Shown one piece after another: positions 1-5,133 of a DNA stretch of 9,443 bases. Within the stretch, counting starts at the first letter, position 1; each line of letters starts with the position of its first letter. Source of the DNA: Blastococcus sp. (GTDB taxonomy: Bacteria > Actinomycetota > Actinomycetes > Mycobacteriales > Geodermatophilaceae); contig JAOPUS010000223.1 of the NCBI GenBank assembly GCA_025963345.1, positions 1 through 9,443 of the forward strand, in the 5' to 3' direction. Under the pieces are notes generated by a model, which was given only the letters and a program-made list of their open reading frames with translations, searched no databases and was not told the origin of the DNA. Position numbers and translations under genes: made by a program.

Positions 1-465
1 CGGGTGCTGATCGGCCGCGGGCTCGCCGCGCTGGAGCGGGCCGGGCAGAGCGGGTCCGGGCTGGGCCCGTACGCGCTGCAGGCCGCGATCGCCGCCTGTC
101 ACGCCCGCGCGCGCACCGCCGAGGCCACCGACTGGGCACAGATCGCCGCGCTCTACGAGGCGCTCGCCGAACTGACGCCGTCCCCGGTGGTGGAGCTCAA
201 CCGCGCCGTCGCGGTGTCCCGGGCCTACGGCCCCGCGGCCGGTCTGGAGCTGGTCGACGCGCTGACCGACGTTCCGGCGCTGCGCGGCTACCACCTGCTG
301 CCCAGCGTCCGGGGTGACCTGCTGGAGCAGCTCGGACGACGCGACGAGGCGCGCCGGGAGTTCGAGCGCGCGGCCTCGATGACCCGCAACGAGCGGGAGC
401 AGGCGTTGCTGCGCGACCGGGCCGCGGCGTGCGCTGCGCCGTCCGGCCGTGCGCTCGGCAGCTGA
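1..465 (+). CDS. ECF-type RNA polymerase sigma factor (COG4941/ECF42-like), C-terminal part
   Basis: Partial gene: the frame is open from base 1 and the start lies off the window. The visible ~154 residues match the C-terminal extension of ECF42-type sigma factors (COG4941, sigma factors with a TPR-like tail). Seen directly: an ARGLAALERA-like helix, then GPYALQAAIAACHA, DWAQIAALYEALAEL, the near-invariant TPSPVVELNRAVAV, a GYHLLPSVRGDLLEQLGRRDEARREFERA helical repeat, and a TRNEREQALLRDR end. The sigma-2 and sigma-4 DNA- and core-binding domains must lie upstream, so promoter specificity cannot be judged. The family is often encoded beside a YCII/DGPF-domain protein; none is visible here, but one could sit upstream. 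The stop is 6 nt from the end of the facing gene, with no terminator hairpin between. Family assignment is by recognition of the conserved tail and is fairly secure. Confidence 0.88.
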   Translation, partial: RVLIGRGLAALERAGQSGSGLGPYALQAAIAACHARARTAEATDWAQIAALYEALAELTPSPVVELNRAVAVSRAYGPAAGLELVDALTDVPALRGYHLLPSVRGDLLEQLGRRDEARREFERAASMTRNEREQALLRDRAAACAAPSGRALGS

Positions 466-471
466 CGGAGC

Positions 472-834
472 TCAGCTCCGCATCAGCCGCCGGGCGTGCT
501 CCTCCTCCTCGGGGAGCACTGGTGAGGGCGCTCCCCAGACCAGTTGCCAGGCGGTGCGAGCCCCGTCGGGGCCGTCCCCCCATCCGCGGGCCAGCGCCTC
601 CTCGACCAGCGAACGCACCCGCGACTCGTTCTCGGGCTCGGTGGCGAAGAGCAGCCGCAGCGTCACCGCCGAGCCCGAACGGTGGGCGCGGGTGTGATGC
701 GGCGCCAGGGGGCAGGGCGGCTCGTGCGACCAGCTGCCGCACAACGCGACGGTGATCGCCGCCCCGGGCGCGGCGTCGTCGCCGCCGGGGTCCAGGTCCA
801 GGACCGCGTCGTGGGCATACGCCGCCCGGGTCAT
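472..834 (-). CDS. Conserved hypothetical protein with Cys/His-rich segment
   Basis: A 120-residue protein of unknown function. The ATG at 834 is preceded by a GGAG 11 nt upstream (complement of 846-849), which supports this start. After an acidic N-terminus (residues 9-24) comes a strand AITVALCGSW, then a Cys/His-rich stretch with C32, H37, C41, H46, H47 and H51. A second strand (AVTLRLLFATEP, about 56-67), a helix (SRVRSLVEEALARG) and a Trp-containing strand (TAWQLVWG) follow. The pattern suggests a small alpha/beta cytosolic protein with a possible metal site; that is inference. No signal peptide or membrane helix is seen. It lies 96 nt downstream of the marR stop on the same strand, so it may be read from that promoter. 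It converges on the sigma-factor gene. The reading frame looks genuine: the residue mix and predicted secondary structure are coherent, and the competing frames are Arg/Pro/Ala-rich. Confidence 0.72.
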   Translation of the reverse strand: MTRAAYAHDAVLDLDPGGDDAAPGAAITVALCGSWSHEPPCPLAPHHTRAHRSGSAVTLRLLFATEPENESRVRSLVEEALARGWGDGPDGARTAWQLVWGAPSPVLPEEEEHARRLMRS

Positions 835-930
835 GGGGTGTCTCGCTCCGGGAGAGTGGCTCGCCGGTCCTCGGCATCCATGGGGAGAGGTTCTAGCCGG
901 GAACGGCGACTGCCGGGGAGATCGCGACCG

Positions 931-1359
931 TCAGTCGGGCGGTGCGTTCTCCGCGAGCTGGGCGAGCAGTCGCCGCAGCTCGGCGACCTCGGCGTCGTCC
1001 AGCCCGGCGCGCAGCCGGCCGTCGAACGCGCCCGCGGCCCGGCGCAGCCGCAGGAAGAGTGCCTCGCCGGCTTCCGTCACAGTGACGCGCTGCACCCGAC
1101 GGTTGTCCGCCGTCCGCTCCCGCCGGACCAGGCCCTCGCGCTCGAGTCCGTCGAGGTGGTGGCTGAGCGTGGGCTGGCGGATGCCGACGGCCTCGGCCAG
1201 CTCGCCCTGGGTGCGGTGTCCCGCGGTCTTCAGTGAGAGCAGCACCAGCCAGGTGGGCCGGGAGCCGCCGACGGCGGCCAGCGCGGCGTCGAACTCCCTG
1301 CTCAGCACCTTGGCGGTGGAGCTGACCAGGAGTCCGATCGGGATCTCGGAGGGGCGCAC
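931..1359 (-). CDS. MarR-family transcriptional regulator
   Basis: A 142-residue winged helix-turn-helix regulator of normal MarR length. Helices H1-H2 (residues 8-46) form part of the dimer interface. The recognition region is TQGELAEAVGIRQPTLSHHLDGLEREGLV (50-78), with the recognition helix around 61-72. The beta wing spans 79-95 and carries the typical D85-N-R-R88 motif. The C-terminal helices (97-139) complete the dimer domain. The start is a GTG: an ATG two bases upstream is out of frame. No Shine-Dalgarno precedes the GTG, but a TATCGT -10 hexamer lies 6 nt before it, so the mRNA is probably leaderless. The gene is divergent from the membrane protein at 1405. It very likely represses both genes through the perfect inverted repeat between them. 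The inducing ligand cannot be read from the sequence. No Cys is present, so redox sensing of the OhrR type is unlikely. Confidence 0.93.
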   Translation of the reverse strand: MRPSEIPIGLLVSSTAKVLSREFDAALAAVGGSRPTWLVLLSLKTAGHRTQGELAEAVGIRQPTLSHHLDGLEREGLVRRERTADNRRVQRVTVTEAGEALFLRLRRAAGAFDGRLRAGLDDAEVAELRRLLAQLAENAPPD

Positions 1360-1365
1360 ATCGCG

Positions 1366-1394
1366 ACGATAGACGTCGAAACTTTAGACGTCTA
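1366..1394 (-). promoter_or_regulatory. Candidate leaderless promoter for marR
   Basis: This is the mirror image of the plus-strand promoter. On the minus strand, -35 TAGACG (1394-1389), a 17-nt spacer and -10 TATCGT (1371-1366) lie 6 nt before the GTG at 1359. No Shine-Dalgarno is present. The hexamers are identical to those of the opposing promoter because they fall in the repeat arms. Each -10 overlaps the other promoter's -35 by two bases, so two polymerases could not occupy both promoters at once. Confidence 0.65.
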
Positions 1395-1398
1395 TCGT
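1370..1398 (+). promoter_or_regulatory. Candidate leaderless promoter for the membrane protein gene
   Basis: A -35 TAGACG (1370-1375), 17-nt spacer and -10 TATCGT (1393-1398) lie exactly 6 nt before the ATG at 1405. There is no Shine-Dalgarno in the gap. This spacing would place transcription start at the A of ATG, as in leaderless actinobacterial mRNAs. The -10 lies inside the right operator arm and the -35 inside the left arm. Confidence 0.68.
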
Positions 1399-1404
1399 CG
1401 ACTC

Positions 1405-1911
1405 ATGGCCGGCACTGCGACCCGTCGCCTGGCTCCGCGGTGGCGGAAACTCCTGCTCACCACGCACGTCGGCGCCTCGGTCGGGCTGCTCGGCACTGAC
1501 GCCACCGTGCTGCTCCTCGCCGTGACCGGCGCGCAGGGACGCGACCCCGGCGCGGTCTATCCGGCCGCCCAGCTGATCGGCTCCCGGCTGCTCGTGCCCG
1601 CGGCCCTGCTCTCGCTGGTCACCGGCGTGCTGTTGGGCCTGCTGACGCCGTGGGGGTTGTTCCGTCACTGGTGGGTGACGGCGAAGCTGGTGCTCACCAC
1701 CGCCGGCGCCGTCCTCTCGCTCGTCGTCCTCACGCCCGCCCTCACCGGACTGGCCGACGCCGCCGGAGGACCCGTCGCGTTCACGCAGCGGCTGGAGCTC
1801 GTGCGCGACTCCGGCGCGGCGTCGCTGGTCCTCGTGGCCACGCTCGTGCTGTCGGTCTACAAGCCGTTCGGCCGCGTCCGGCGGCGCAGGGAGCCCGCCC
1901 GCACCCGTTGA
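1405..1911 (+). CDS. Four-helix integral membrane protein (DUF2269-like)
   Basis: A 168-residue protein with four hydrophobic helices at about residues 16-42, 57-80, 91-112 and 137-158, a basic N-terminus (TRRLAPRWRK) and a basic C-terminal tail (RVRRRREPARTR). Conserved-looking features are the LTTHVGASVGLLGT stretch in helix 1, the short TPWGLFRHWWV motif (81-91) between helices 2 and 3, and YKPFG after helix 4. These recall a family of small actinobacterial membrane proteins usually annotated as hypothetical or DUF2269-like; the domain name is tentative. The function is unknown. The ATG sits 6 nt after a TATCGT -10 with no Shine-Dalgarno, so translation is probably leaderless. Being divergent from and co-operated with a MarR regulator suggests an inducible role, perhaps stress protection or export, but four helices without transporter motifs give no direct support. 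It ends 1 nt from the facing gene with no terminator between. Confidence 0.85.
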   Translation: MAGTATRRLAPRWRKLLLTTHVGASVGLLGTDATVLLLAVTGAQGRDPGAVYPAAQLIGSRLLVPAALLSLVTGVLLGLLTPWGLFRHWWVTAKLVLTTAGAVLSLVVLTPALTGLADAAGGPVAFTQRLELVRDSGAASLVLVATLVLSVYKPFGRVRRRREPARTR

Positions 1912-1912
1912 A

Positions 1913-2215
1913 TCAGGGCAGCCGCTCGAGCAGGACCCGCGCCACGGCCGTCGCCGCCGGCTCGACCGACGAGGCCTCAGCGGCCGCGCGCAGCCAGTCG
2001 GTCAGCGGCGGCCCGACGGCGGGGGAGAGGGCGGTGATCCACGCGGCGGTGCCCGCGCGGGCCTCGGCCACGTGCTCGGTGCCGCCGTCCCGGTGCGCGA
2101 CCACCTCGGGACGGGTGGCCAGCAGCCCGCCGGTCCGCCAGTTCCCCGGGGTGGTGCGCGCGACCAGCTGGTCGAGGCGGTCGGCCACCGTCCGGAGGAG
2201 TGCGCGGTCGTCCAT
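1913..2215 (-). CDS. Small hypothetical protein, 100 residues
   Basis: I do not recognise a named family. The ATG at 2215 is chosen over longer in-frame extensions because a good Shine-Dalgarno (GGGAGG) lies 8 nt upstream, and because translation beyond it turns into low-complexity His/Arg/Gly sequence antisense to the lipoprotein gene. The protein begins with a helix, MDDRALLRTVADRLDQLVA, followed by TTPGNWRTGG, VVAHRDGGTEHVA, and helices around AAWITALSP and LTDWLRAAAEA. The order helix, TPG-x-W, short polar strand, ending in xWIxxLSPxxxxxLxxWLRxAA resembles short actinobacterial and phage ead/Ea22-like proteins; this is only a resemblance. It looks soluble, with no Cys or membrane helix. 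It is divergent from the YncE-like gene, with 90 nt between the starts, and tail-to-tail with the membrane protein, 1 nt apart. Confidence 0.7.
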   Translation of the reverse strand: MDDRALLRTVADRLDQLVARTTPGNWRTGGLLATRPEVVAHRDGGTEHVAEARAGTAAWITALSPAVGPPLTDWLRAAAEASSVEPAATAVARVLLERLP

Positions 2216-2248
2216 GGGCGCATCCTCCCGTGCGAGGCAGTTCCGTGA

Positions 2249-2265
2249 TGCCTGTCGGACTGGCA
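2249..2265. promoter_or_regulatory. Imperfect palindrome in divergent intergenic region
   Basis: TGCCTGTC (2249-2256) and GACTGGCA (2258-2265) form arms matching at 7 of 8 positions around a single central G. The site lies midway between the divergent starts at 2215 and 2306, a position suited to an operator. No regulator gene is adjacent and no clear -10/-35 pair is seen, so this could be chance. Confidence 0.3.
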
Positions 2266-2305
2266 GGGTGGCGGGATCCGGGCGGTCGACGAAGGTGGGT
2301 CGGGC

Positions 2306-3517
2306 ATGGCGGGCAGGCTTCCCCGGCTCGCGGCCGTGCCGCTCGCGCTGGCCGTGCTCGCCGGGTGCACGACGTTCGCTGACGGCGGCCAGGAGACGAC
2401 CCACGCGGGGCACACCTCGGCGTCGGCCTCGCTCAGCCTGAGCCCGTCGCCCAGCGCCGCGCCGACCACGCCCGCGGTGAACGTGCTGCCGGGCATGCCG
2501 GCGGTGGTCGACCCGGCCAACCTGTACTCCGAGGCCGGCGCCGGGATGCTCAGCCCGGCCGCGGCCGCCGCCAGACCCCTGGTCTACGTGCCGCACAACA
2601 AGTCCGGCGACGTCCGTGTGATCGACGCGGCCACCTTCCAGGTCATCGGCTCCTTCCCGGCCGGGGTGGAGGTCCAGCACGTCGTGCCCTCCTGGGACAT
2701 GCAGACGCTGTATGCCACCGACGACATCGGGAACACGATCACCCCGATCGACCCCACGACCGGCCAGAACGGCCCCCGGATCCCGGTGGTCGATCCGTAC
2801 AACATGTACTTCCTGCCCGACGGGAGCGCTGCGGTCTCCGTCGCCGAAGCCCGCAGATCACTGGTCTTCTACGACCCGCACACGTGGGCCGAGCAGGGGC
2901 AGCTGGCGGTCCCGGACTGCGGCGGCATCGACCACGCCGACTTCACCGCCGACGGCCGAACGGCGGTCTTCACCTGCGAGTTCGCCGGCCGCGTGGCGGT
3001 CGTGGACGTCGCCACACGCACGCTGCTGCGGATCATCGACATGCCCACCCGCAACACCCACATGGGGCCGCAGGACATCAAGCTCTCACCGGACGGCCAG
3101 CGCTTCTACATCGCAGACTCCGACCAGGGCGGGCTGTGGGTGCTCGACGGCGCCGCGACCCAGGTCATCGGGCAGATACCCACCGGCGCCGGGGCGCACG
3201 GCCTCTACCTCAGCCGCGACGCGACGCTGCTCTACGTGACCAACCGGCTGGCCGGCAGCGTCAGCGTCCTCGATGCCCGCACCGGCGCCGAGCGCGCCGT
3301 CTGGCCTGTTCCTGGCGGGAGCCCGGACATGGGCGGGGTCACCGCCGACGGCAGCCAGCTGTGGCTCTCCGGTCGGTACAACGACGAGGTCTACGTGCTG
3401 TCGACGGTGGACGGGCGGTTGCTCGCCCGCATCCCGGTCGGGGCCGGGCCGCACGGGCTGTGCGTCTGGCCGCAGCCCGGGCGCTACTCGCTGGGGCACA
3501 CCGGCGTCACGCGCTGA
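2306..3517 (+). CDS. YncE-like beta-propeller lipoprotein
   Basis: A 403-residue secreted lipoprotein. The signal peptide (hydrophobic from about residue 8) ends in lipobox L18-A-G-C21, so the mature protein should be lipid-anchored outside the cell membrane. A Ser/Thr/Pro-rich linker (about 22-60) leads to a repeat domain from about residue 90 to the end. The repeats are YVTN/YncE-type blades: YVPHNKSGDVRVIDAATFQVIGSF, LYATDDIGNTITPIDPTTG, VFTCEFAGRVAVVDVATRTLL, FYIADSDQGGLWVLDG, LYVTNRLAGSVSVLDARTG and LWLSGRYNDEVYVLSTVDG. This implies a roughly seven-bladed propeller. C205 and C224 lie on neighbouring strands and could form a disulfide. The tail carries GPHGLCVWPQPGRYSLGHTG, typical of the actinobacterial YncE group. 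The start has SD GAAGGTGG 7 nt upstream. Propellers of this type bind partners or scaffold; no catalytic role can be read. It overlaps the elaA-like gene by 11 bp, tail to tail. Confidence 0.92.
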   Translation: MAGRLPRLAAVPLALAVLAGCTTFADGGQETTHAGHTSASASLSLSPSPSAAPTTPAVNVLPGMPAVVDPANLYSEAGAGMLSPAAAAARPLVYVPHNKSGDVRVIDAATFQVIGSFPAGVEVQHVVPSWDMQTLYATDDIGNTITPIDPTTGQNGPRIPVVDPYNMYFLPDGSAAVSVAEARRSLVFYDPHTWAEQGQLAVPDCGGIDHADFTADGRTAVFTCEFAGRVAVVDVATRTLLRIIDMPTRNTHMGPQDIKLSPDGQRFYIADSDQGGLWVLDGAATQVIGQIPTGAGAHGLYLSRDATLLYVTNRLAGSVSVLDARTGAERAVWPVPGGSPDMGGVTADGSQLWLSGRYNDEVYVLSTVDGRLLARIPVGAGPHGLCVWPQPGRYSLGHTGVTR

Positions 3518-3971
3518 CGGCCGGCTCCCGGCGCATGGGCACGTGCGGGATGCCGTCCTCGACGTAGCCCGGTCCGCTGCGGACAAACCCGAACCGCTCG
3601 TACCAACCCTCCAGGTGGGCCTGCGCGCCGAGGGTGATCGGGACGTCGCCGCACAGCGCGATCCCTTCCTCGATCAGCCGGGCCGCCAGCCCCTGCCCGC
3701 GGAAGGCCGCGGTGGTCGCCACCCGGCCGATCGCCCTGCTCGCCCCGTCGTCCAGGACCCGGATCGTCGCGGCGATCTCACCGTCCACCTCGAACCACAG
3801 GTGGACGGTCGCCGGCTCGACGTCCCGGCCGTCCAGTTCGGGATAGGGGCACTCCTGCTCGACGACGAACACGTCGACCCGGAGGCGGCACAGGCCGTAG
3901 ACCTCGAACGGGCCGAGCTCGGCGAAACGAGCCCGGCGCATGACCAGGTCGGACGCGGTGGAAGAGGCCAT
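3507..3971 (-). CDS. GNAT-family N-acetyltransferase, ElaA-like
   Basis: A 154-residue acetyltransferase using acetyl-CoA. The ElaA-group signature is clear at residues 25-50: Y-G-L-C-R-L-R-V-D-V-F-V-V-E-Q-E-C-P-Y-P-E-L-D-G-R-D. Next come a substrate-side strand (HLWFEVDGEIAATIRVLDD), the acetyl-CoA pyrophosphate loop R91-G-Q-G-L-A96, and the C-terminal EGWYERFGFVRSGPGYVEDGIPHVPM, the usual ElaA ending. The length is normal for the family. The substrate is unknown. The ATG at 3971 has no good Shine-Dalgarno; a second in-frame ATG at 3941 (M11) also lacks one and would remove only a poorly conserved leader. It is divergent from the iron-uptake operon, 104 nt between starts, and its last 11 bp overlap the propeller gene in the opposite orientation. 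Confidence 0.93.
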   Translation of the reverse strand: MASSTASDLVMRRARFAELGPFEVYGLCRLRVDVFVVEQECPYPELDGRDVEPATVHLWFEVDGEIAATIRVLDDGASRAIGRVATTAAFRGQGLAARLIEEGIALCGDVPITLGAQAHLEGWYERFGFVRSGPGYVEDGIPHVPMRREPAVSA

Positions 3972-4040
3972 GCCCGAGTCTGACCGACGGTTCGGGCCGG
4001 GTGAGGAGGAGGCCCGTGGCGCACACCCGGACGACTGTGA

Positions 4041-4059
4041 TTAGGTGTGCCTTACCTAC
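4041..4059 (+). promoter_or_regulatory. IdeR/DtxR-type iron box
   Basis: The 19-bp sequence TTAGGTGTGCCTTACCTAC matches the classical IdeR/DtxR consensus (TTAGGTTAGGCTAACCTAA, known from the literature) at 14 of 19 positions. Both conserved half-sites are intact: TAGGT at 4042-4046 and ACCTA at 4054-4058. It ends 16 nt before the GTG of the iron-binding lipoprotein gene, so Fe(II)-loaded repressor would block the promoter or transcription start. The function of the downstream genes agrees independently. I could not assign a firm -10/-35 pair. Confidence 0.85.
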
Positions 4060-4062
4060 TTC

Positions 4063-4069
4063 AGGAGGA
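4063..4069 (+). promoter_or_regulatory. Strong Shine-Dalgarno fixing the fbpA start
   Basis: AGGAGGA lies 6 nt before the GTG at 4076. This decides against the in-frame GTG at 4001, which would put a non-hydrophobic leader before the signal peptide and place the iron box inside the coding region. Confidence 0.9.
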
Positions 4070-4075
4070 CATCGC

Positions 4076-5113
4076 GTGACCAGGTCCGGGCGGACGATCG
4101 CCAGCATTGTCTCCATCATCGGTGCGGCCGGCGTGCTCGCCGCCTGCGGGCCCGGCGGGTCCGGCGGGTCCGGCGGCTCGGGTGCCACCACGCTGACGTT
4201 GTACAACGCGCAGCACGAGGATCTGATGAAGGCGATGGTGGCCGGCTTCACCGAGAAGACCGGCATCGAGGTCGAGTTCCGCAACGGTGACGATGCCGAA
4301 CTGGCCAACCAGATCGTCCAGGAGGGCACGGCCTCGCCGGCGGATGTGTTCGTCACCGAGAACAGCCCCTCGGTCCAGGTCGTCGCCGACGCCGGGCTCT
4401 TCTCGCCGGTCGACGAGGACACCCTCGCGCAGGTGCCCGAGCAGTACCGGCCGTCGAGCGGTTCCTGGGTCGGCTTCGCCGCCCGCTCGACGGTGCTGGC
4501 CTACAACCCCGACCTGATCTCGGAGTCCGAGCTGCCGGCCTCGATGCTGGATCTGGCGAAGCCGGAATGGCAGGGAAAGGTGGGCTTCCCGCCGGGCGGC
4601 GCCGACTTCCAGGCGATCGTCGGCGCGGTCCTCGAGCTGCGCGGTGAGGAGGCCACGCGCACCTGGCTGCAGGGGCTGGCCGACGGCAAGGCGATCTACC
4701 AGGGCAACACCGCGGTCATGCAGGCGGTCAACGAGGGCAAGATCCCGGTCGGGATCATGTACCACTACTACTGGTACAAGGACCAGGCCGAGTCCGGTGC
4801 CAACAGCAACAACGTGAAGCTGCACCTCTTCGGCAACCAGGACCCGGGCGCGTTCGTCAGCGTCTCCGGGGCGGGAGTCCTCGCCTCCTCCTCGCACCAG
4901 AAGGAGGCCCAGGAGCTCGTGAACTACCTGACCAGCGCCGACGGGCAGCGCCGGGCGGCCGAGAGCACCGCGCTCGAGTACGTCGTCGCGAGCGGTGCCG
5001 CCTCGGCCGACGTCCTCCCGCCGCTGGACACCCTCGGTGCGCCGACGGTCGACCCCGGCTCGCTGAACGGCCCGAAGGTGATCGAGCTGATGCAGGCAGT
5101 GGGGCTGCTCTGA
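4076..5113 (+). CDS. fbpA: Fe(III) ABC transporter substrate-binding lipoprotein (FbpA-type)
   Basis: A 345-residue extracellular binding protein that delivers ferric iron to the downstream permease. The GTG start gives a compact lipoprotein signal (VTRSGRTIASIVSIIGAAG) with lipobox L21-A-A-C24, then a Gly/Ser linker (25-36). Ligand residues of Haemophilus-type FbpA are recognisable: H47 in LYNAQHE (FbpA H9), E75 in GDDAELANQIVQEG (FbpA E57), and adjacent Y231/Y232 in MYHYYWYK (FbpA Y195/Y196), which bind Fe(III). SPADVFVTEN (87-96) is also typical. Keeping all four positions argues for direct ferric-ion binding rather than sugar, polyamine or thiamine transport. It is the first gene of a three-gene operon behind an IdeR/DtxR-like box. 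The permease gene follows after 20 nt. The Gly/Ser linker is built from three 9-bp DNA repeats and could vary in length. Confidence 0.93.
   Translation: MTRSGRTIASIVSIIGAAGVLAACGPGGSGGSGGSGATTLTLYNAQHEDLMKAMVAGFTEKTGIEVEFRNGDDAELANQIVQEGTASPADVFVTENSPSVQVVADAGLFSPVDEDTLAQVPEQYRPSSGSWVGFAARSTVLAYNPDLISESELPASMLDLAKPEWQGKVGFPPGGADFQAIVGAVLELRGEEATRTWLQGLADGKAIYQGNTAVMQAVNEGKIPVGIMYHYYWYKDQAESGANSNNVKLHLFGNQDPGAFVSVSGAGVLASSSHQKEAQELVNYLTSADGQRRAAESTALEYVVASGAASADVLPPLDTLGAPTVDPGSLNGPKVIELMQAVGLL
4152..4178 (+). repeat. Three 9-bp tandem repeats encoding a Gly/Ser linker
   Basis: CCGGCGGGT occurs twice back to back (4152-4160, 4161-4169), followed by CCGGCGGCT (4170-4178). The 9-bp unit keeps frame and encodes Gly-Gly-Ser units just after the lipidated Cys of FbpA. 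Copy-number change would alter tether length without a frameshift. Confidence 0.85.
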
Positions 5114-5133
5114 CCAGTCCTCCGCTCCCGGCC

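Larger units (their letters stand above)
1364..1400. promoter_or_regulatory. Perfect 14-bp inverted repeat, probable MarR operator
   Basis: The left arm CGACGATAGACGTC (1364-1377) and right arm GACGTCTATCGTCG (1387-1400) are exact reverse complements, separated by 9 nt (GAAACTTTA). Each arm also contains the self-palindrome GACGTC (1372-1377 and 1387-1392), 15 bp apart. The site could therefore bind one large complex or two dimers on nearly opposite helix faces. It lies between the divergent marR and membrane-protein genes and covers both candidate promoters. Autoregulation is usual in the MarR family; binding itself is inferred. Confidence 0.85.

Noticed and set aside
833..881. A 16-codon minus-strand frame ending in ATGA overlap with the start of the 472-834 gene, a possible leader peptide.
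   Set aside because: Its ATG has no Shine-Dalgarno and the peptide has no regulatory codon run, whereas the main gene has its own GGAG. Chance in GC-rich DNA is enough to explain it.
1650..2441. A 263-codon plus-strand frame spanning the end of the membrane protein, the small gene and the lipoprotein start.
   Set aside because: Arg/Ala/Pro-rich product crossing three better-supported genes on both strands; no domain.
4001..4075. An earlier GTG start for the iron-binding protein.
   Set aside because: It would put the iron box inside the gene and add a non-hydrophobic leader before the signal peptide; GTG at 4076 has a near-perfect Shine-Dalgarno.
4152..4178. Short repeats considered as CRISPR or mobile-element remnants.
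   Set aside because: The unit is 9 bp, without spacers, and lies in frame inside a coding linker. No spaced direct repeats, transposase or terminal inverted repeats were seen in the window.
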